DNA of 64,000 nucleotides from Caballeronia novacaledonica (GCF_900258035.1 NZ_OGTP01000018.1:62001-126000), one strand, 5' to 3'. Counted from the first letter of the stretch, positions 7,963 to 16,783 are shown. Notes: generated by a model from the sequence alone, not told the origin. Translations and numbers: made by a program.

Positions 7963-8610
7963 TCAGCCGCCGATTTCGAGCGGCGGAGCGTCGGGATGAT
8001 CGAGCAGCGTGCGCACGGCAGCCGCGTTCGCGCGGGCGAGCCGTCCACGACCGTCGGCGCGTACGGCGCCACGGAGATCGTCGGCGCCATACAGCGCGAT
8101 ATGCACGCCGATCGGCTCGTCGTTGCGCACCCGATGCAGAAAACTCAGCGTCTCGACATAGCCGCGCCCGGCGAAATGCCGCGTCTCCGACACGTCGTAC
8201 TGCACGTTCACGTTCAGCAGATAAATCGCGACTTCCTTCGGATTGTCGCAAAAGCATTGCAGGTGAACGTCGGAGTGCTCGCCCGCCGTGCCGTTGAGCA
8301 CCGCGCCCGTCAGATACGGATCGAAAGGCTTCAGGCGCTCCATCCATTCGAGCGCGACTTCGCGCATGCGCCGCAGCACGACCGGCTGGCTGTCGCTTTG
8401 GAAAATCGCCTGATATTCGCGGATTTCCTCTTCGATCTGGTCGTTATCGGGCAGGAATTCGCCGCCGATCTTCGCCTCGCCGACGACTTGCCGCGCCGCC
8501 TTGCGCTTGGCGGTGGAGTAGTCGAGGCCGTCCTCGGCGATCATTCTCGCGGCGGCGATCGCGATTTCCTCGCGCACGCGCTGCGGATCGAAATGTGATT
8601 TGCGAACCAT
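7963..8610 (-). CDS. Conserved protein with a nucleotidyltransferase-like motif, function unknown
   Basis: A 215-residue protein that I recognise only as a conserved neighbour of mpl in Burkholderia. The N-terminal half is helical and charged (REEIAIAAARMIAEDGLDYSTAKRKAAR). The middle contains NGTAGEHSDVHLQCF, which resembles the GS...SDxDL active-site motif of minimal Pol-beta nucleotidyltransferases but lacks the second acidic residue in its usual place (His instead). The C-terminal part has alternating hydrophobic strands. It is divergent from mpl with about 200 bases between them and is probably co-transcribed with the tlpA-like gene. Function is not assigned. Confidence 0.75.
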   Translation of the reverse strand: MVRKSHFDPQRVREEIAIAAARMIAEDGLDYSTAKRKAARQVVGEAKIGGEFLPDNDQIEEEIREYQAIFQSDSQPVVLRRMREVALEWMERLKPFDPYLTGAVLNGTAGEHSDVHLQCFCDNPKEVAIYLLNVNVQYDVSETRHFAGRGYVETLSFLHRVRNDEPIGVHIALYGADDLRGAVRADGRGRLARANAAAVRTLLDHPDAPPLEIGG

Positions 8611-8700
8611 GCCGGAATGATACTAGATAAGCTCGAACGGCCCGTTTGCGGACTCGGCGCGGCACGCTCGCGCCGGTGAAGAGCGTCCGACGTGCTCGGT

Positions 8701-8706
8701 TACAAT
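8701..8706 (+). promoter_or_regulatory. Candidate -10 element for mpl
   Basis: TACAAT lies within GGTTACAATATG about 105 bases before the mpl start. The -35 region is a poor match, so this is a weak promoter assignment in the divergent intergenic region 8611-8809. Confidence 0.35.
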
Positions 8707-8809
8707 ATGCGCCTTCAGGCGCCTTTCTGCACGGGTTTGCCCCCAGATTCGCACGTATGGCGCCGTTCCTGTTTTGCATCTCAATCGCCCGCGCGGCGCG
8801 ACACGGTTT

Positions 8810-10204
8810 ATGCACATCCACATCCTCGGCATCTGCGGCACGTTCATGGGCGGACTCGCCGTTCTGGCGCGCGAGGCGGGCCACAAGGTCACCGGCTGCG
8901 ACGCGGGCGTCTACCCGCCGATGAGCACGCAACTCGAAGCGCAAGGCATCGAGTTGATCGAAGGCTACGGCGTCGAGCAACTCGCGCTCGAACCGGATCT
9001 GTTCGTCATCGGCAATGTCGTGACGCGCGGCAATCCGCTGATGGAAGCCATTCTCGATCGCGGCCTGCCTTACACGTCCGGCCCGCAATGGCTCGGTGAG
9101 CACGTGCTGAACGGCAAATGGGTGCTCGCCGTCGCGGGCACGCACGGCAAGACGACGACGAGCTCCATGCTCGCGTGGCTCCTCGAAGACGCGGGCATGA
9201 ACCCCGGCTTCCTCATCGGCGGCGTGCCGCTCAACTTCGGCATCTCGGCGCGTCTGACCGATTCGAGCTTCTTCGTCATCGAAGCCGACGAATACGACAC
9301 CGCGTTCTTCGACAAGCGCTCGAAGTTCGTCCACTATCGCCCGCGCACGGCGGTGCTCAATAACCTCGAATTCGATCACGCCGATATCTTCCCCGATCTC
9401 GCTGCCATCGAGACGCAATTTCATCACCTCGTGCGCACGGTGCCGGGCGTCGGGCGCATTGTCACGAACGGGCGCGAGGCCGCGCTCGAACGCGTGCTGA
9501 CGCGCGGCTGCTGGTCGGGCGTCGAGCGCTTTGGCGTCGATGGCGGCTGGCAGGCGCTGCCCGCCGAAGAGAACGCGCTCGTCGACGAGCGCTTCGCCGT
9601 GTACTGGGAAGGCGAGCGGCAGGGCGTCGTCGACTGGCAGGTGCAGGGCGAGCACAACCGCATGAACGCGCTTGCGGCGATCGCGGCGGCGCGCTCGGTG
9701 GGCGTGCCGGCGGCGCAGTCGGTCAAGGCGCTTTCGAGCTTCCGCAACGTCAAGCGGCGCATGGAAGTGAAAGGCAGCGTCGATGGCGTCACCGTCTACG
9801 ACGACTTCGCGCACCATCCGACCGCGATCGAAACCACCGTCGCCGGATTGAGGACGCGAATCGGCGATGCGCGCATCCTCGCCGTGCTGGAGCCGCGCTC
9901 CAACACGATGAAACTCGGCACGATGAAGGCGCAATTGCCCGCGAGCCTTGCGAGCGCGAATCTGGTATTCGGCTACGGCGCGCGCGAAGGCCGCGACAAG
10001 CTCGGCTGGGATCTCGCCGAAGCGCTGGCGCCGCTCGGCGACAAGGCGCGGGCATTCAACGAGATCGAACCTCTGGTGAAGGCGGTCGCGGCCGCCGCCC
10101 GTCCCGGCGACCACGTGCTCGTGATGAGCAACGGCGGCTTCGGCGGCGTCCATCAGAAACTGCTCGACGCGCTCTCGGCGCGTGGCGCGGGAGGACATTC
10201 GTGA
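8810..10204 (+). CDS. mpl: UDP-N-acetylmuramate:L-alanyl-gamma-D-glutamyl-meso-diaminopimelate ligase
   Basis: A 464-residue Mur-ligase family enzyme. It opens with MHIHILGICGTFMGG (Mpl has this GICGTFMGG in place of the MurC sequence), has the ATP-binding P-loop AGTHGKTTTSSM, the central EADEYDTAF motif and the DDFAHHPTAIETTV motif. It recycles the tripeptide released from old peptidoglycan by joining it directly to UDP-MurNAc. The start at 8810 matches the family N-terminus; an in-frame ATG 12 codons upstream does not. It overlaps the next gene by four bases (GTGA). Together with murU and amgK at 59.5-61.2 kb this gives two recycling routes in one window. Confidence 0.96.
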   Translation: MHIHILGICGTFMGGLAVLAREAGHKVTGCDAGVYPPMSTQLEAQGIELIEGYGVEQLALEPDLFVIGNVVTRGNPLMEAILDRGLPYTSGPQWLGEHVLNGKWVLAVAGTHGKTTTSSMLAWLLEDAGMNPGFLIGGVPLNFGISARLTDSSFFVIEADEYDTAFFDKRSKFVHYRPRTAVLNNLEFDHADIFPDLAAIETQFHHLVRTVPGVGRIVTNGREAALERVLTRGCWSGVERFGVDGGWQALPAEENALVDERFAVYWEGERQGVVDWQVQGEHNRMNALAAIAAARSVGVPAAQSVKALSSFRNVKRRMEVKGSVDGVTVYDDFAHHPTAIETTVAGLRTRIGDARILAVLEPRSNTMKLGTMKAQLPASLASANLVFGYGAREGRDKLGWDLAEALAPLGDKARAFNEIEPLVKAVAAAARPGDHVLVMSNGGFGGVHQKLLDALSARGAGGHS

Positions 10205-10800
10205 TTCTCTATCTGCACGGCTTTCGCTCGTCTCCCCAGTCGTTCAAGGCGCGCGTGATGCACGCACGCCTCGCGGAACTCGGGCGGCTCGGCGAATGGC
10301 GGTGCCCGACGCTGCCGGTGTCGCCGTTCGAGGCTGTCGCGCTGGCGGAATCGCTCGTCGCGGGCGAGAAGACGAGCGATGTGACCGTCGTCGGCAGTTC
10401 GCTCGGCGGCTACTACGCCACGCATCTAGCGGAAAAGCACGGCTGGCGCGCCGTGCTGCTCAATCCGGCGGTCATGCCCGATCGCGACCTGAGCCACTAT
10501 CTCGGCGAGCAGCCGCTGTGGCACGGCGGCGGCAGCGTCACCGTATTGCCGCGCCATCTGGACGAACTGCGCGCGCTCGCGATCACATCGATCACGCGGC
10601 CCGAGCGCTACTATCTGATCGCGGCGACCGGCGACGAAGTGCTCGATTACCGCACGATGCTCGACCACTATCCCGGCGTGCGGACCACGCTGATCCAGGG
10701 CGGCGATCACGCGATCAGCGACTTCCCGGCCTATCTCGCCGATGTCATCGCGTTTTGCGATCAGGCGCCGCCACCGCGCGTCGCGCCGGCGGCGGCGTGA
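10201..10800 (+). CDS. YqiA/UPF0227-type alpha/beta-hydrolase (esterase)
   Basis: A 199-residue protein beginning at GTG inside the mpl stop (GTGA overlap), so translation is probably coupled. ILYLHGFRSSPQSFKA supplies the oxyanion-side HG motif, VVGSSLGGYYAT is the nucleophile elbow (GxSxGG), and GGDHAISDFPAYL carries the catalytic His, as in E. coli YqiA. These are small cytoplasmic esterases with activity on short acyl or palmitoyl-CoA esters; the natural substrate is unknown. The last ten residues are Pro/Ala-rich and probably disordered. Confidence 0.88.
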   Translation: MILYLHGFRSSPQSFKARVMHARLAELGRLGEWRCPTLPVSPFEAVALAESLVAGEKTSDVTVVGSSLGGYYATHLAEKHGWRAVLLNPAVMPDRDLSHYLGEQPLWHGGGSVTVLPRHLDELRALAITSITRPERYYLIAATGDEVLDYRTMLDHYPGVRTTLIQGGDHAISDFPAYLADVIAFCDQAPPPRVAPAAA

Positions 10801-10872
10801 GCGCGGCGTCGCACTAATTCAATTACCGGCGCAAACGAAGCTGTCCGGTCCACCGTTTTACGAGAGTATTGA

Positions 10873-12927
10873 GTGAACGTTTTCTTCGAGGAATCGGGTA
10901 GTTTCAAGGCCGGATCGGTGTTGTCCAAACAGGGCGACGCGTTTCAGGTCGAGCTGCCGGGCGGGCGGCGCGCCAAGGTGCGCGCGAAAGACGTGCTGAT
11001 CGAATTCGACAAACCCGCCGCCGGCGATCTGATGCAGGAAGCCGACGCCATCGCGCAGGAAATCGATCTCGACTTCCTCTGGGAATGCGCGCCCGACGAC
11101 GAATTTCCGTTCGCCGCACTCGGCGCGGACTATTTCGGCGACAAATTCGGTCCCACGGAACGCGCGGCGCTCGTGCTGCGCATGCACGGCGCGCCGGTGT
11201 ACTTCCGGCGCAAGGGGCGCGGCCAGTATCAGCGCGCGCCGCAAGAGCAACTGCAGATGGCGCTCGCGTCGCTCGAACGCAAGCGTCAGCAGGCGCTCGT
11301 GCAACAAGGCTACGAAGACGACCTGAAGGCGGGCAAGCTGCCCGACGCGCTGAAGGACAAGGCGCTCGGTTTGCTCACCAAGCCCGACAAGAATTCCATC
11401 GAGTACAAGGCGCTCGAAGCGGCGGCGGCCGCGCGCGGCATTTCGCAGGCGCGGCTGATGCTCGAATGCGGCGGCATCGCGTCGCCGCGCGCGTTGCACG
11501 AGGCGAAATTTCTGTCGGAGTTCTTTCCGCACGGCGTCGGCTTTCCGTCGGTGCAGCCGGGCGCGTTGCCGGATGACTTGCCGGAAGCGGATGTCGAAGC
11601 CTTCTCCATCGACGACGTCACCACGACCGAAATCGACGACGCCTTCTCCGTCCAGCATCTCTCCGATGGCCGCGTGCGCGTGGGCATCCACATCGCGGCG
11701 CCGGCGCTCGGCATCACGCGCGGCGACATGATCGATGCCATCGCGCGCGGGCGTCTCTCCACGGTCTACATGCCCGGCGACAAGATCACGATGCTGCCGG
11801 ACAACGTCGTCGATGTGTTCACGCTCGGCGAAGGCGGGCTGCGGCCGGCGCTGTCGCTGTACATCATCGTGAATCGCGAGACGCAGGACATCGTCGCGAC
11901 GGAAACGCGCGCCGAGCGCGTGTTCGTGAAGAGCAATCTGCGCCACAACCATCTCGACGAGTTCGTCACCGAGGAAAGCCTCGCCGCCGGCACGGGCGAT
12001 TACGCGCACAAGGACGACATCGCGGTGCTGTGGCCGCTCGCGCAGGCGCTCTTCGAAAAGCGCCAGCAGGCGCGCGCGAGTTACGGTCTCAAGCGCGAAG
12101 TGCAGCGCAACAACGACTTCAACTTTTATGTCGATGGCGAGCACATCACGATCACGCCGCGCCGTCGCGGTTCGCCGCTCGATCTGATCGTCGCCGAACT
12201 GGCGATTCTCGCGAATTCGTCGTGGGGCGCATTCCTCGACGATCACGGCGTGCCGGGCATTTATCGCTCGCAGCGCGGCTTCGGCGGTCCCGGCCCGAAG
12301 CGCACGCGCATGCAGACGATGCCCGCGCCGCACGAAGGGCTGGGCGTCGCGCAATATGCGTGGAGCACGTCGCCGCTGCGCCGTTACGTCGATCTCGTCA
12401 ATCAATGGCAACTGATCGCGTGCGTGCAGCATGGCGTGACGGCCAAGCTCGCCGCGCCGTTCAAGCCGAAGGACGCCGATCTCTTCGCCGTCGTGCAGGG
12501 CTTCGACGACACCTACACCGCATACGCCGATCATCAGCGCCGCATGGAGTATTTCTGGTGCCTGCGCTGGCTGAAGCAGGAAAACAGGAAGCAGGTTCCG
12601 GCGTCGGTGATCAAGGACGATCTCGTCCGGCTCGAAGAAATTCCGCTGATCCTGCACGTGCCGGGTCTCGGCGTGCATGCACGCGGCACGCGCGTGATGC
12701 TGGAAGTCGTGTCGATCGACGAACTGACCGTCGAAGCGTCGTGCCGTCTGCTGCACGTGATCGATGCGCCGTCCGCGAGCGCGCCGGTCGAGGAAGAGGA
12801 AGCCGAAGAGGAAATCATCGAGACCGACGATCTTTCCGCCGAAAGCGAAGCCGAAGCGCAGGCCGAGGCATCGGCCGAGCAGCCCCAACCGGAAACGCCC
12901 GGCAACGCGGAGGAACCGACGCCATGA
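10873..12927 (+). CDS. RNase II/R-family exoribonuclease (RNB domain)
   Basis: A 684-residue protein starting at GTG 10873. Residues about 1-230 form a divergent N-terminal region (RNA-binding and linker). The RNB domain has the metal-binding motif FSIDDVTTTEIDDAFSV, where clustered Asp residues bind magnesium, and the ITPRRRGSPLDLIVAELAILANSS and AWSTSPLRRYVDLVNQWQL motifs of the family. A short C-terminal OB-like part is followed by an acidic tail (EEEEAEEEIIETDD). It should degrade single-stranded RNA 3' to 5'. It lacks the long lysine-rich end of E. coli RNase R and differs from RNase II at the N-terminus. Its stop overlaps the aroE start (ATGA). Burkholderia genomes usually have this RNB gene before aroE-mtgA. 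Confidence 0.92.
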   Translation: MNVFFEESGSFKAGSVLSKQGDAFQVELPGGRRAKVRAKDVLIEFDKPAAGDLMQEADAIAQEIDLDFLWECAPDDEFPFAALGADYFGDKFGPTERAALVLRMHGAPVYFRRKGRGQYQRAPQEQLQMALASLERKRQQALVQQGYEDDLKAGKLPDALKDKALGLLTKPDKNSIEYKALEAAAAARGISQARLMLECGGIASPRALHEAKFLSEFFPHGVGFPSVQPGALPDDLPEADVEAFSIDDVTTTEIDDAFSVQHLSDGRVRVGIHIAAPALGITRGDMIDAIARGRLSTVYMPGDKITMLPDNVVDVFTLGEGGLRPALSLYIIVNRETQDIVATETRAERVFVKSNLRHNHLDEFVTEESLAAGTGDYAHKDDIAVLWPLAQALFEKRQQARASYGLKREVQRNNDFNFYVDGEHITITPRRRGSPLDLIVAELAILANSSWGAFLDDHGVPGIYRSQRGFGGPGPKRTRMQTMPAPHEGLGVAQYAWSTSPLRRYVDLVNQWQLIACVQHGVTAKLAAPFKPKDADLFAVVQGFDDTYTAYADHQRRMEYFWCLRWLKQENRKQVPASVIKDDLVRLEEIPLILHVPGLGVHARGTRVMLEVVSIDELTVEASCRLLHVIDAPSASAPVEEEEAEEEIIETDDLSAESEAEAQAEASAEQPQPETPGNAEEPTP

Positions 12928-13766
12928 AAGACCAGTACGCGGTGATCGGCAATCCGGTCGAGCACAGCAAATCGCCGTGGATTCACGCGAAGTTCGCGGA
13001 GCAGACCGGCGAGCCGATCGAATACGGGCGCATTCTCGGGCCGCTCAACGGCTTCGAGCGTGAGGTGAAGAATTTCATCGCGTCGGGCGGGCGCGGCATG
13101 AACGTCACGGTGCCGTTCAAGCTCGAAGCGCACGCCCTCGCAGATTCGCTGTCGCCGCGGGCGGCGGCGGCGGGCGCGGTGAACACGCTGACCTTCGGTC
13201 CCGATGGCGTGCGCGGCGACAACACAGACGGCGTCGGGCTCGTGCGCGATATCGAAGCGAATCTCGGCGTGAGTCTCAAAGGCGCGCGCATTCTGCTGCT
13301 CGGCGCGGGCGGTGCGGCGCGCGGCGTCGTGCTGCCGATCTTCGATCGCGCGCCGGCGGCGCTCACCATCGTCAATCGCACGGCGGCCAAGGCGCAACAT
13401 CTCGTCGATCAGTTCGCGCAAAACGCGGCCGATTGCGGCGTGCGCTTCTGGGGCGGCGGCGCGGACAGCGCGGAAGCGGAGCGCTACGACGTGATCGTCA
13501 ACGCGACCGCCGGCAGCCTCGACGCCGCCTTGCCCGATTGCGACGACCGCGCGTTCGGCGCGGGCACGCTCGCCTACGACATGATGTACGGCGCGCAACC
13601 GACCGTCTTCATGCAGCACGCGTCGAGGCTCGGCGCGCGCGCATCGGACGGCCTCGGCATGCTGGTCGAGCAGGCCGCCGAATCGTTCTTCATCTGGCGC
13701 GGCGTGCGCCCGGACGGCGGCGCGGTCCTGCGCGAATTGCGCCAGACGCTCGCAGCCAAAGCCTGA
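12924..13766 (+). CDS. aroE: Shikimate dehydrogenase (NADP)
   Basis: A 280-residue enzyme. The substrate-binding N-terminus has YAVIGNPVEHSKSPWIH and the catalytic lysine in NVTVPFKLEA. The NADP-binding Rossmann loop is LLLGAGGAARGV with NRTAAKA after it, and DGLGMLVEQA is near the end. It reduces 3-dehydroshikimate to shikimate in aromatic amino acid synthesis. Start at 12924 overlaps the RNase stop by four bases, and its own stop overlaps the mtgA start by one base (TGATG), so the three genes form a tightly coupled unit. Confidence 0.97.
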   Translation: MKDQYAVIGNPVEHSKSPWIHAKFAEQTGEPIEYGRILGPLNGFEREVKNFIASGGRGMNVTVPFKLEAHALADSLSPRAAAAGAVNTLTFGPDGVRGDNTDGVGLVRDIEANLGVSLKGARILLLGAGGAARGVVLPIFDRAPAALTIVNRTAAKAQHLVDQFAQNAADCGVRFWGGGADSAEAERYDVIVNATAGSLDAALPDCDDRAFGAGTLAYDMMYGAQPTVFMQHASRLGARASDGLGMLVEQAAESFFIWRGVRPDGGAVLRELRQTLAAKA

Positions 13767-14524
13767 TGACCACCGCGCCTGTCGGTAGCTCGGGGAGCCG
13801 CGCGCCGCGCGCGCACAAGGCGGTGCGGCTCGGTCCGGCGCGATGGATCATGTACGGCGTCTCGGTGCTCGGCATCGCATTCATCGCGACGCAGCTCTAC
13901 TTCTTCGCGCAGATCGGCATCTGGACGGTCGTGAATCCGGGTCCGACGGCCTTCATGCGCTCCGACGCGTGGACGCTCGCGAAGACGCATCCCGGCGTGT
14001 CGCTGCAGCGCACGTGGGTGCCGTACGACCAGATCTCGCGCAACCTGAAGCGCGCGATCATCGCGTCGGAAGACGCCAACTTCGTCAACAACAACGGCTA
14101 CGAAACCGACGCCATTCTCCAGGCGTGGGAGAAAAACAAGGCGCGCGGGAAGATCGTCGCGGGCGGCTCGACGATTTCGCAGCAACTCGCGCGCAATCTC
14201 TTCCTGTCGCGCGAGAAGAGCTACGTCCGCAAGGCGGAGGAGCTCGCTATCACATGGATGCTCGAATTCTGGATGGACAAGGAACGCATCTTCGAGATCT
14301 ATCTGAATTCGGTCGAGTGGGGCAACGGCGTGTACGGCGCGCAGGCGGCGGCGCAGTACTACTACAAGACGTCGGCGGCGAATCTGACTGTCGGGCAGAG
14401 CGCGCGGCTCGCCGTGATGCTGCCCCGCCCCAAGTATTTCGACGATCATCGCAACGCGCCGTATTTGTCTCAGCGTTCGCGCGTCATCGCGCGGCGGATG
14501 GGGGCGGCGGAATTGCCGCAGTGA
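13766..14524 (+). CDS. mtgA: Monofunctional biosynthetic peptidoglycan transglycosylase
   Basis: A 252-residue membrane-anchored glycosyltransferase 51 protein. A basic N-terminus precedes one transmembrane helix (about 28-50, MYGVSVLGIAFIATQLYFF). The catalytic Glu is in IASEDANF, and the family motifs GGSTISQQLARNLFLS, RKAEELAITWMLE and IFEIYLNSVEWGNGVYG follow in order. It polymerises lipid II into glycan strands without a transpeptidase domain. It is the last gene of the run, followed by a strong terminator. Confidence 0.96.
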   Translation: MTTAPVGSSGSRAPRAHKAVRLGPARWIMYGVSVLGIAFIATQLYFFAQIGIWTVVNPGPTAFMRSDAWTLAKTHPGVSLQRTWVPYDQISRNLKRAIIASEDANFVNNNGYETDAILQAWEKNKARGKIVAGGSTISQQLARNLFLSREKSYVRKAEELAITWMLEFWMDKERIFEIYLNSVEWGNGVYGAQAAAQYYYKTSAANLTVGQSARLAVMLPRPKYFDDHRNAPYLSQRSRVIARRMGAAELPQ

Positions 14525-14551
14525 TATTTAGTCCGTGAAGCTAAACAATAT

Positions 14552-14577
14552 AAAGCCCTGATTTATCAGGGCTTTTT
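14552..14577 (+). terminator. Terminator of the RNase/aroE/mtgA operon
   Basis: AAAGCCCTGA and TCAGGGCTTT form a perfect 10-bp stem with a TTTA loop and run into TTTTT. Confidence 0.92.
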
Positions 14578-14616
14578 GTTTTCAAATAGCTGTCGGTGGT
14601 CAGAAATCATTCCCAT

Positions 14617-14652
14617 TATGTGAGCATGACGATCACATATTGAATAATTCAA
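14617..14652. promoter_or_regulatory. Two adjacent inverted repeats, candidate operators of the sugar operon
   Basis: TATGTGA (14617-14623) and TCACATA (14633-14639) are a perfect 7-bp inverted repeat with a 9-base spacer. Directly next to it is the 13-base palindrome TTGAATAATTCAA (14640-14652). Both lie just upstream of or over the candidate -35 of the IclR-regulator/dgoK/dgoA operon. Autoregulation by the IclR protein would be usual; this is inference from position. The stretch 14525-14867 holds the mtgA terminator, these repeats and a promoter, and no gene. Confidence 0.45.
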
Positions 14653-14669
14653 AAAAGCGGAACTACAAT
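14640..14669 (+). promoter_or_regulatory. Candidate sigma70 promoter of the iclR-dgoKA operon
   Basis: TTGAAT (-35, 4 of 6) is followed after 18 bases by TACAAT (-10, 5 of 6), in an AT-rich island about 200 bases before the IclR-family start. The -35 is embedded in the TTGAATAATTCAA palindrome. Confidence 0.5.
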
Positions 14670-14867
14670 CCGACCAAAGCCTGAAACGGCATGCGTGCGA
14701 CGACCGAAGAACCCTGCGGCGCGCACGACCAGAACAATGGAGACACGTCATGCACTCGATCGCCTGCTCGCGCTCGCGGGCTCTTTCACACGATTCGCAC
14801 GTTTCGCACGCCCGTTCGACGGCGCGCGCGATTCGACGCGCATCGTGATCGACGAGAGACCCGCGCC

Positions 14868-15812
14868 ATGACCAAATTCCAGGATCCGCAAACCGACGCC
14901 GCAGAAGCGCAAGCCGCGCACGCGGCCGGTCCGCACATGAAGCGAAACGGCGCGAACGGAGCGAAGCACACGCCCGATCCCGATGCGATCGCGCTGCCGA
15001 GCGCGCTCGTCGACGTCACGCCGCAGCAGGCCGGCACGCAGACGCTCCTGCGCGGCCTCGCGATTCTCGAAGCCGCCGCGAACGGCGCGCGCGATCTGCG
15101 CTCGTTCGGCGCGGCGCTCGGCACGACGCGCAGCACGACGCACCGGCTCGTCAGTTCGCTCGTGCAGGCGCGCTATCTGCGACAAGTGCAGGGCGGCTAT
15201 CTGCTCGGGCCGAAGCTCATCGAACTGGGCACAATCGCGCTCGAACAGATGCCGCTCACGGCGGTCGCGCGCCCGCATTTGCAGGCGCTCGCCGAACACA
15301 CGCACGACACCATTCACCTCGGCGTGCGCGATGGCGACGACGTCCTCTACATCGACAAGATTCCCGGCACGCGCGGGCTGGAGATGCGTTCGCGCGTCGG
15401 GCATCGCATGCCGCTCGCGTCGACGGGCATCGGCAAGGCGATGATGCTCGACCTCGAATCGAACGCGTGGAAGAAGCTGCTCGACGCGTCGCATCGCGTG
15501 CTCGCGAAGACGAGCTTCAAGCCCGACAATCGCCCCGACTTCGACACCTTCCAGCAGCGCATGACGCGCTATTCGCAAGGCGGCTTCACTTTCGATCTTG
15601 AAGAGAACGAAGCGTCGATACGCTGTGTCGCCGCGCCGGTGCGCGATGCGTCGGGCGCGATCGTCGCGGCGCTTTCGGTGGCGAGCACGATTCCCTACAT
15701 GCCGCACGAGCGCATGGAAGAACTGATTCCCGTCGTGCAGCGCGAGGCGCGCGCGATTTCCGAGGAACTCGGCTGGCGCGCCCCGCAGAACGCACGCAGG
15801 ATCAAGCGATGA
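14868..15812 (+). CDS. IclR-family transcriptional regulator of the sugar catabolic operon
   Basis: A 314-residue regulator. After a disordered N-terminal stretch of about 55 residues comes a winged helix-turn-helix (LLRGLAILEAAANGARDLRSF, then GTTRSTTHRLVSSLVQARYL) and the IclR effector domain (HDTIHLGVRDGDDVLYIDKIPG, and ASIRCVAAPVRDASGAIVAALSVAS). Members control aromatic and sugar catabolic genes in response to a pathway intermediate. Its stop overlaps the dgoK start (ATGA), so it is co-transcribed with the genes it most likely controls. The start could be the ATG at 14868 or an in-frame ATG 23 codons later. The inducer is not known; 2-keto-3-deoxygalactonate or galactonate would fit the pathway. 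Confidence 0.9.
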   Translation: MTKFQDPQTDAAEAQAAHAAGPHMKRNGANGAKHTPDPDAIALPSALVDVTPQQAGTQTLLRGLAILEAAANGARDLRSFGAALGTTRSTTHRLVSSLVQARYLRQVQGGYLLGPKLIELGTIALEQMPLTAVARPHLQALAEHTHDTIHLGVRDGDDVLYIDKIPGTRGLEMRSRVGHRMPLASTGIGKAMMLDLESNAWKKLLDASHRVLAKTSFKPDNRPDFDTFQQRMTRYSQGGFTFDLEENEASIRCVAAPVRDASGAIVAALSVASTIPYMPHERMEELIPVVQREARAISEELGWRAPQNARRIKR

Positions 15813-16783
15813 CGGCATCCGTTTCCGCGCCCGCGCTCATCGCGCTCGACTGGGGCACGACGTCGCTGCGCGCCTATCTGCTTGGCGCCGACGGCGTCGC
15901 GCTCGACACGCGTGCATCGTCGGCGGGCATCATGAATCTGCCCGCGGGCGGCTTCGATCAGGCTTTCGAGGAAACCTGCGGCGAATGGCTCGATGCAGCG
16001 CCGTTGCCCGTGATCGCGGCGGGCATGGTCGGCAGCGCGCAGGGCTGGGTGGAGGCGCCTTACGTCGAGACGCCCGCTGGGCCGGATGCGCTCGTCGCGG
16101 GCATCGTCACGGTGAAGGCGGCGCGCGGCGTCGCGGTGCATGTCGTGCCGGGCGTGCTGGAGCAGAGCGCCTTGCCCAACGTGATGCGCGGCGAAGAGAC
16201 GCAGATTTTCGGCGCGCTGGCGAGCGAGCCGTCGCTCGGAACGTCGGGCGGCGCGCTGATCGGCTTGCCGGGCACGCATGCGAAATGGGCGTTCGTCGGC
16301 GATGAGCGCATCGAGCGTTTCTACACCTTCATGACGGGCGAGACCTTCGGCGCACTGCGCGATCACTCGATTCTCGGCCGAACGATGCATCCGAGCGCGA
16401 CGCACGACGAACAGGCGTTCATTCGCGGCGTCGATACGGCGCGCGATGCCGGTCATGCAGGCGTGCTCGCGACCATCTTCACCACGCGCACGCTCGGCCT
16501 CACCGGTCAACTCACCGGCGAGCAGCAGCCGGATTATTTGTCGGGCCTGCTGATCGGCCACGAACTGCGCGGCCTGAACGAAGTGCTCACCCGCGAACAC
16601 GCCGCGCTCGCCGGAAAGACGTTGCGCCTGATCGGCAACGACGCGCTTTGCGACCGTTATCGCGCGGCGCTCGCGCGCTTCGGCTGCCACGACGCGCCGA
16701 CCGTCGCGCAGGCCACCGAGCACGGCCTTTACCGAATCGCCGCGCTTGCCGGGCTCGTCGCCGCGCCCGTGCGCACGGCCTGA
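15809..16783 (+). CDS. dgoK: 2-dehydro-3-deoxygalactonokinase
   Basis: A 324-residue protein of the DgoK family. It starts with an ATP-binding phosphate-1-like motif IALDWGTTSLRAYLL and has IAAGMVGSAQGW, MRGEETQIFGAL and GLPGTHAKWAFV, all characteristic of this kinase. It phosphorylates 2-keto-3-deoxygalactonate at C6 with ATP, producing the substrate of DgoA. The start overlaps the regulator's stop and dgoA follows 15 bases after its stop with a good AAGGAG site. Confidence 0.95.
   Translation: MTASVSAPALIALDWGTTSLRAYLLGADGVALDTRASSAGIMNLPAGGFDQAFEETCGEWLDAAPLPVIAAGMVGSAQGWVEAPYVETPAGPDALVAGIVTVKAARGVAVHVVPGVLEQSALPNVMRGEETQIFGALASEPSLGTSGGALIGLPGTHAKWAFVGDERIERFYTFMTGETFGALRDHSILGRTMHPSATHDEQAFIRGVDTARDAGHAGVLATIFTTRTLGLTGQLTGEQQPDYLSGLLIGHELRGLNEVLTREHAALAGKTLRLIGNDALCDRYRAALARFGCHDAPTVAQATEHGLYRIAALAGLVAAPVRTA

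Noticed and set aside
10858..12888. A 676-codon minus-strand frame opposite the RNase II gene
   Set aside because: It has antisense composition (Arg/His-rich, no motifs), while the plus-strand frame has clear RNB motifs.
14605..14623. Possible Fur box (AATCATTCCCATTATG)
   Set aside because: It has only partial similarity to the 19-base Fur consensus, and the downstream genes have no link to iron.
14617..14639. TGTGA...TCACA as a CRP site
   Set aside because: The spacer is 9 bases, not the 6 of CRP sites, and a CRP-cAMP role in this group is uncertain. It is kept only as an unassigned operator.
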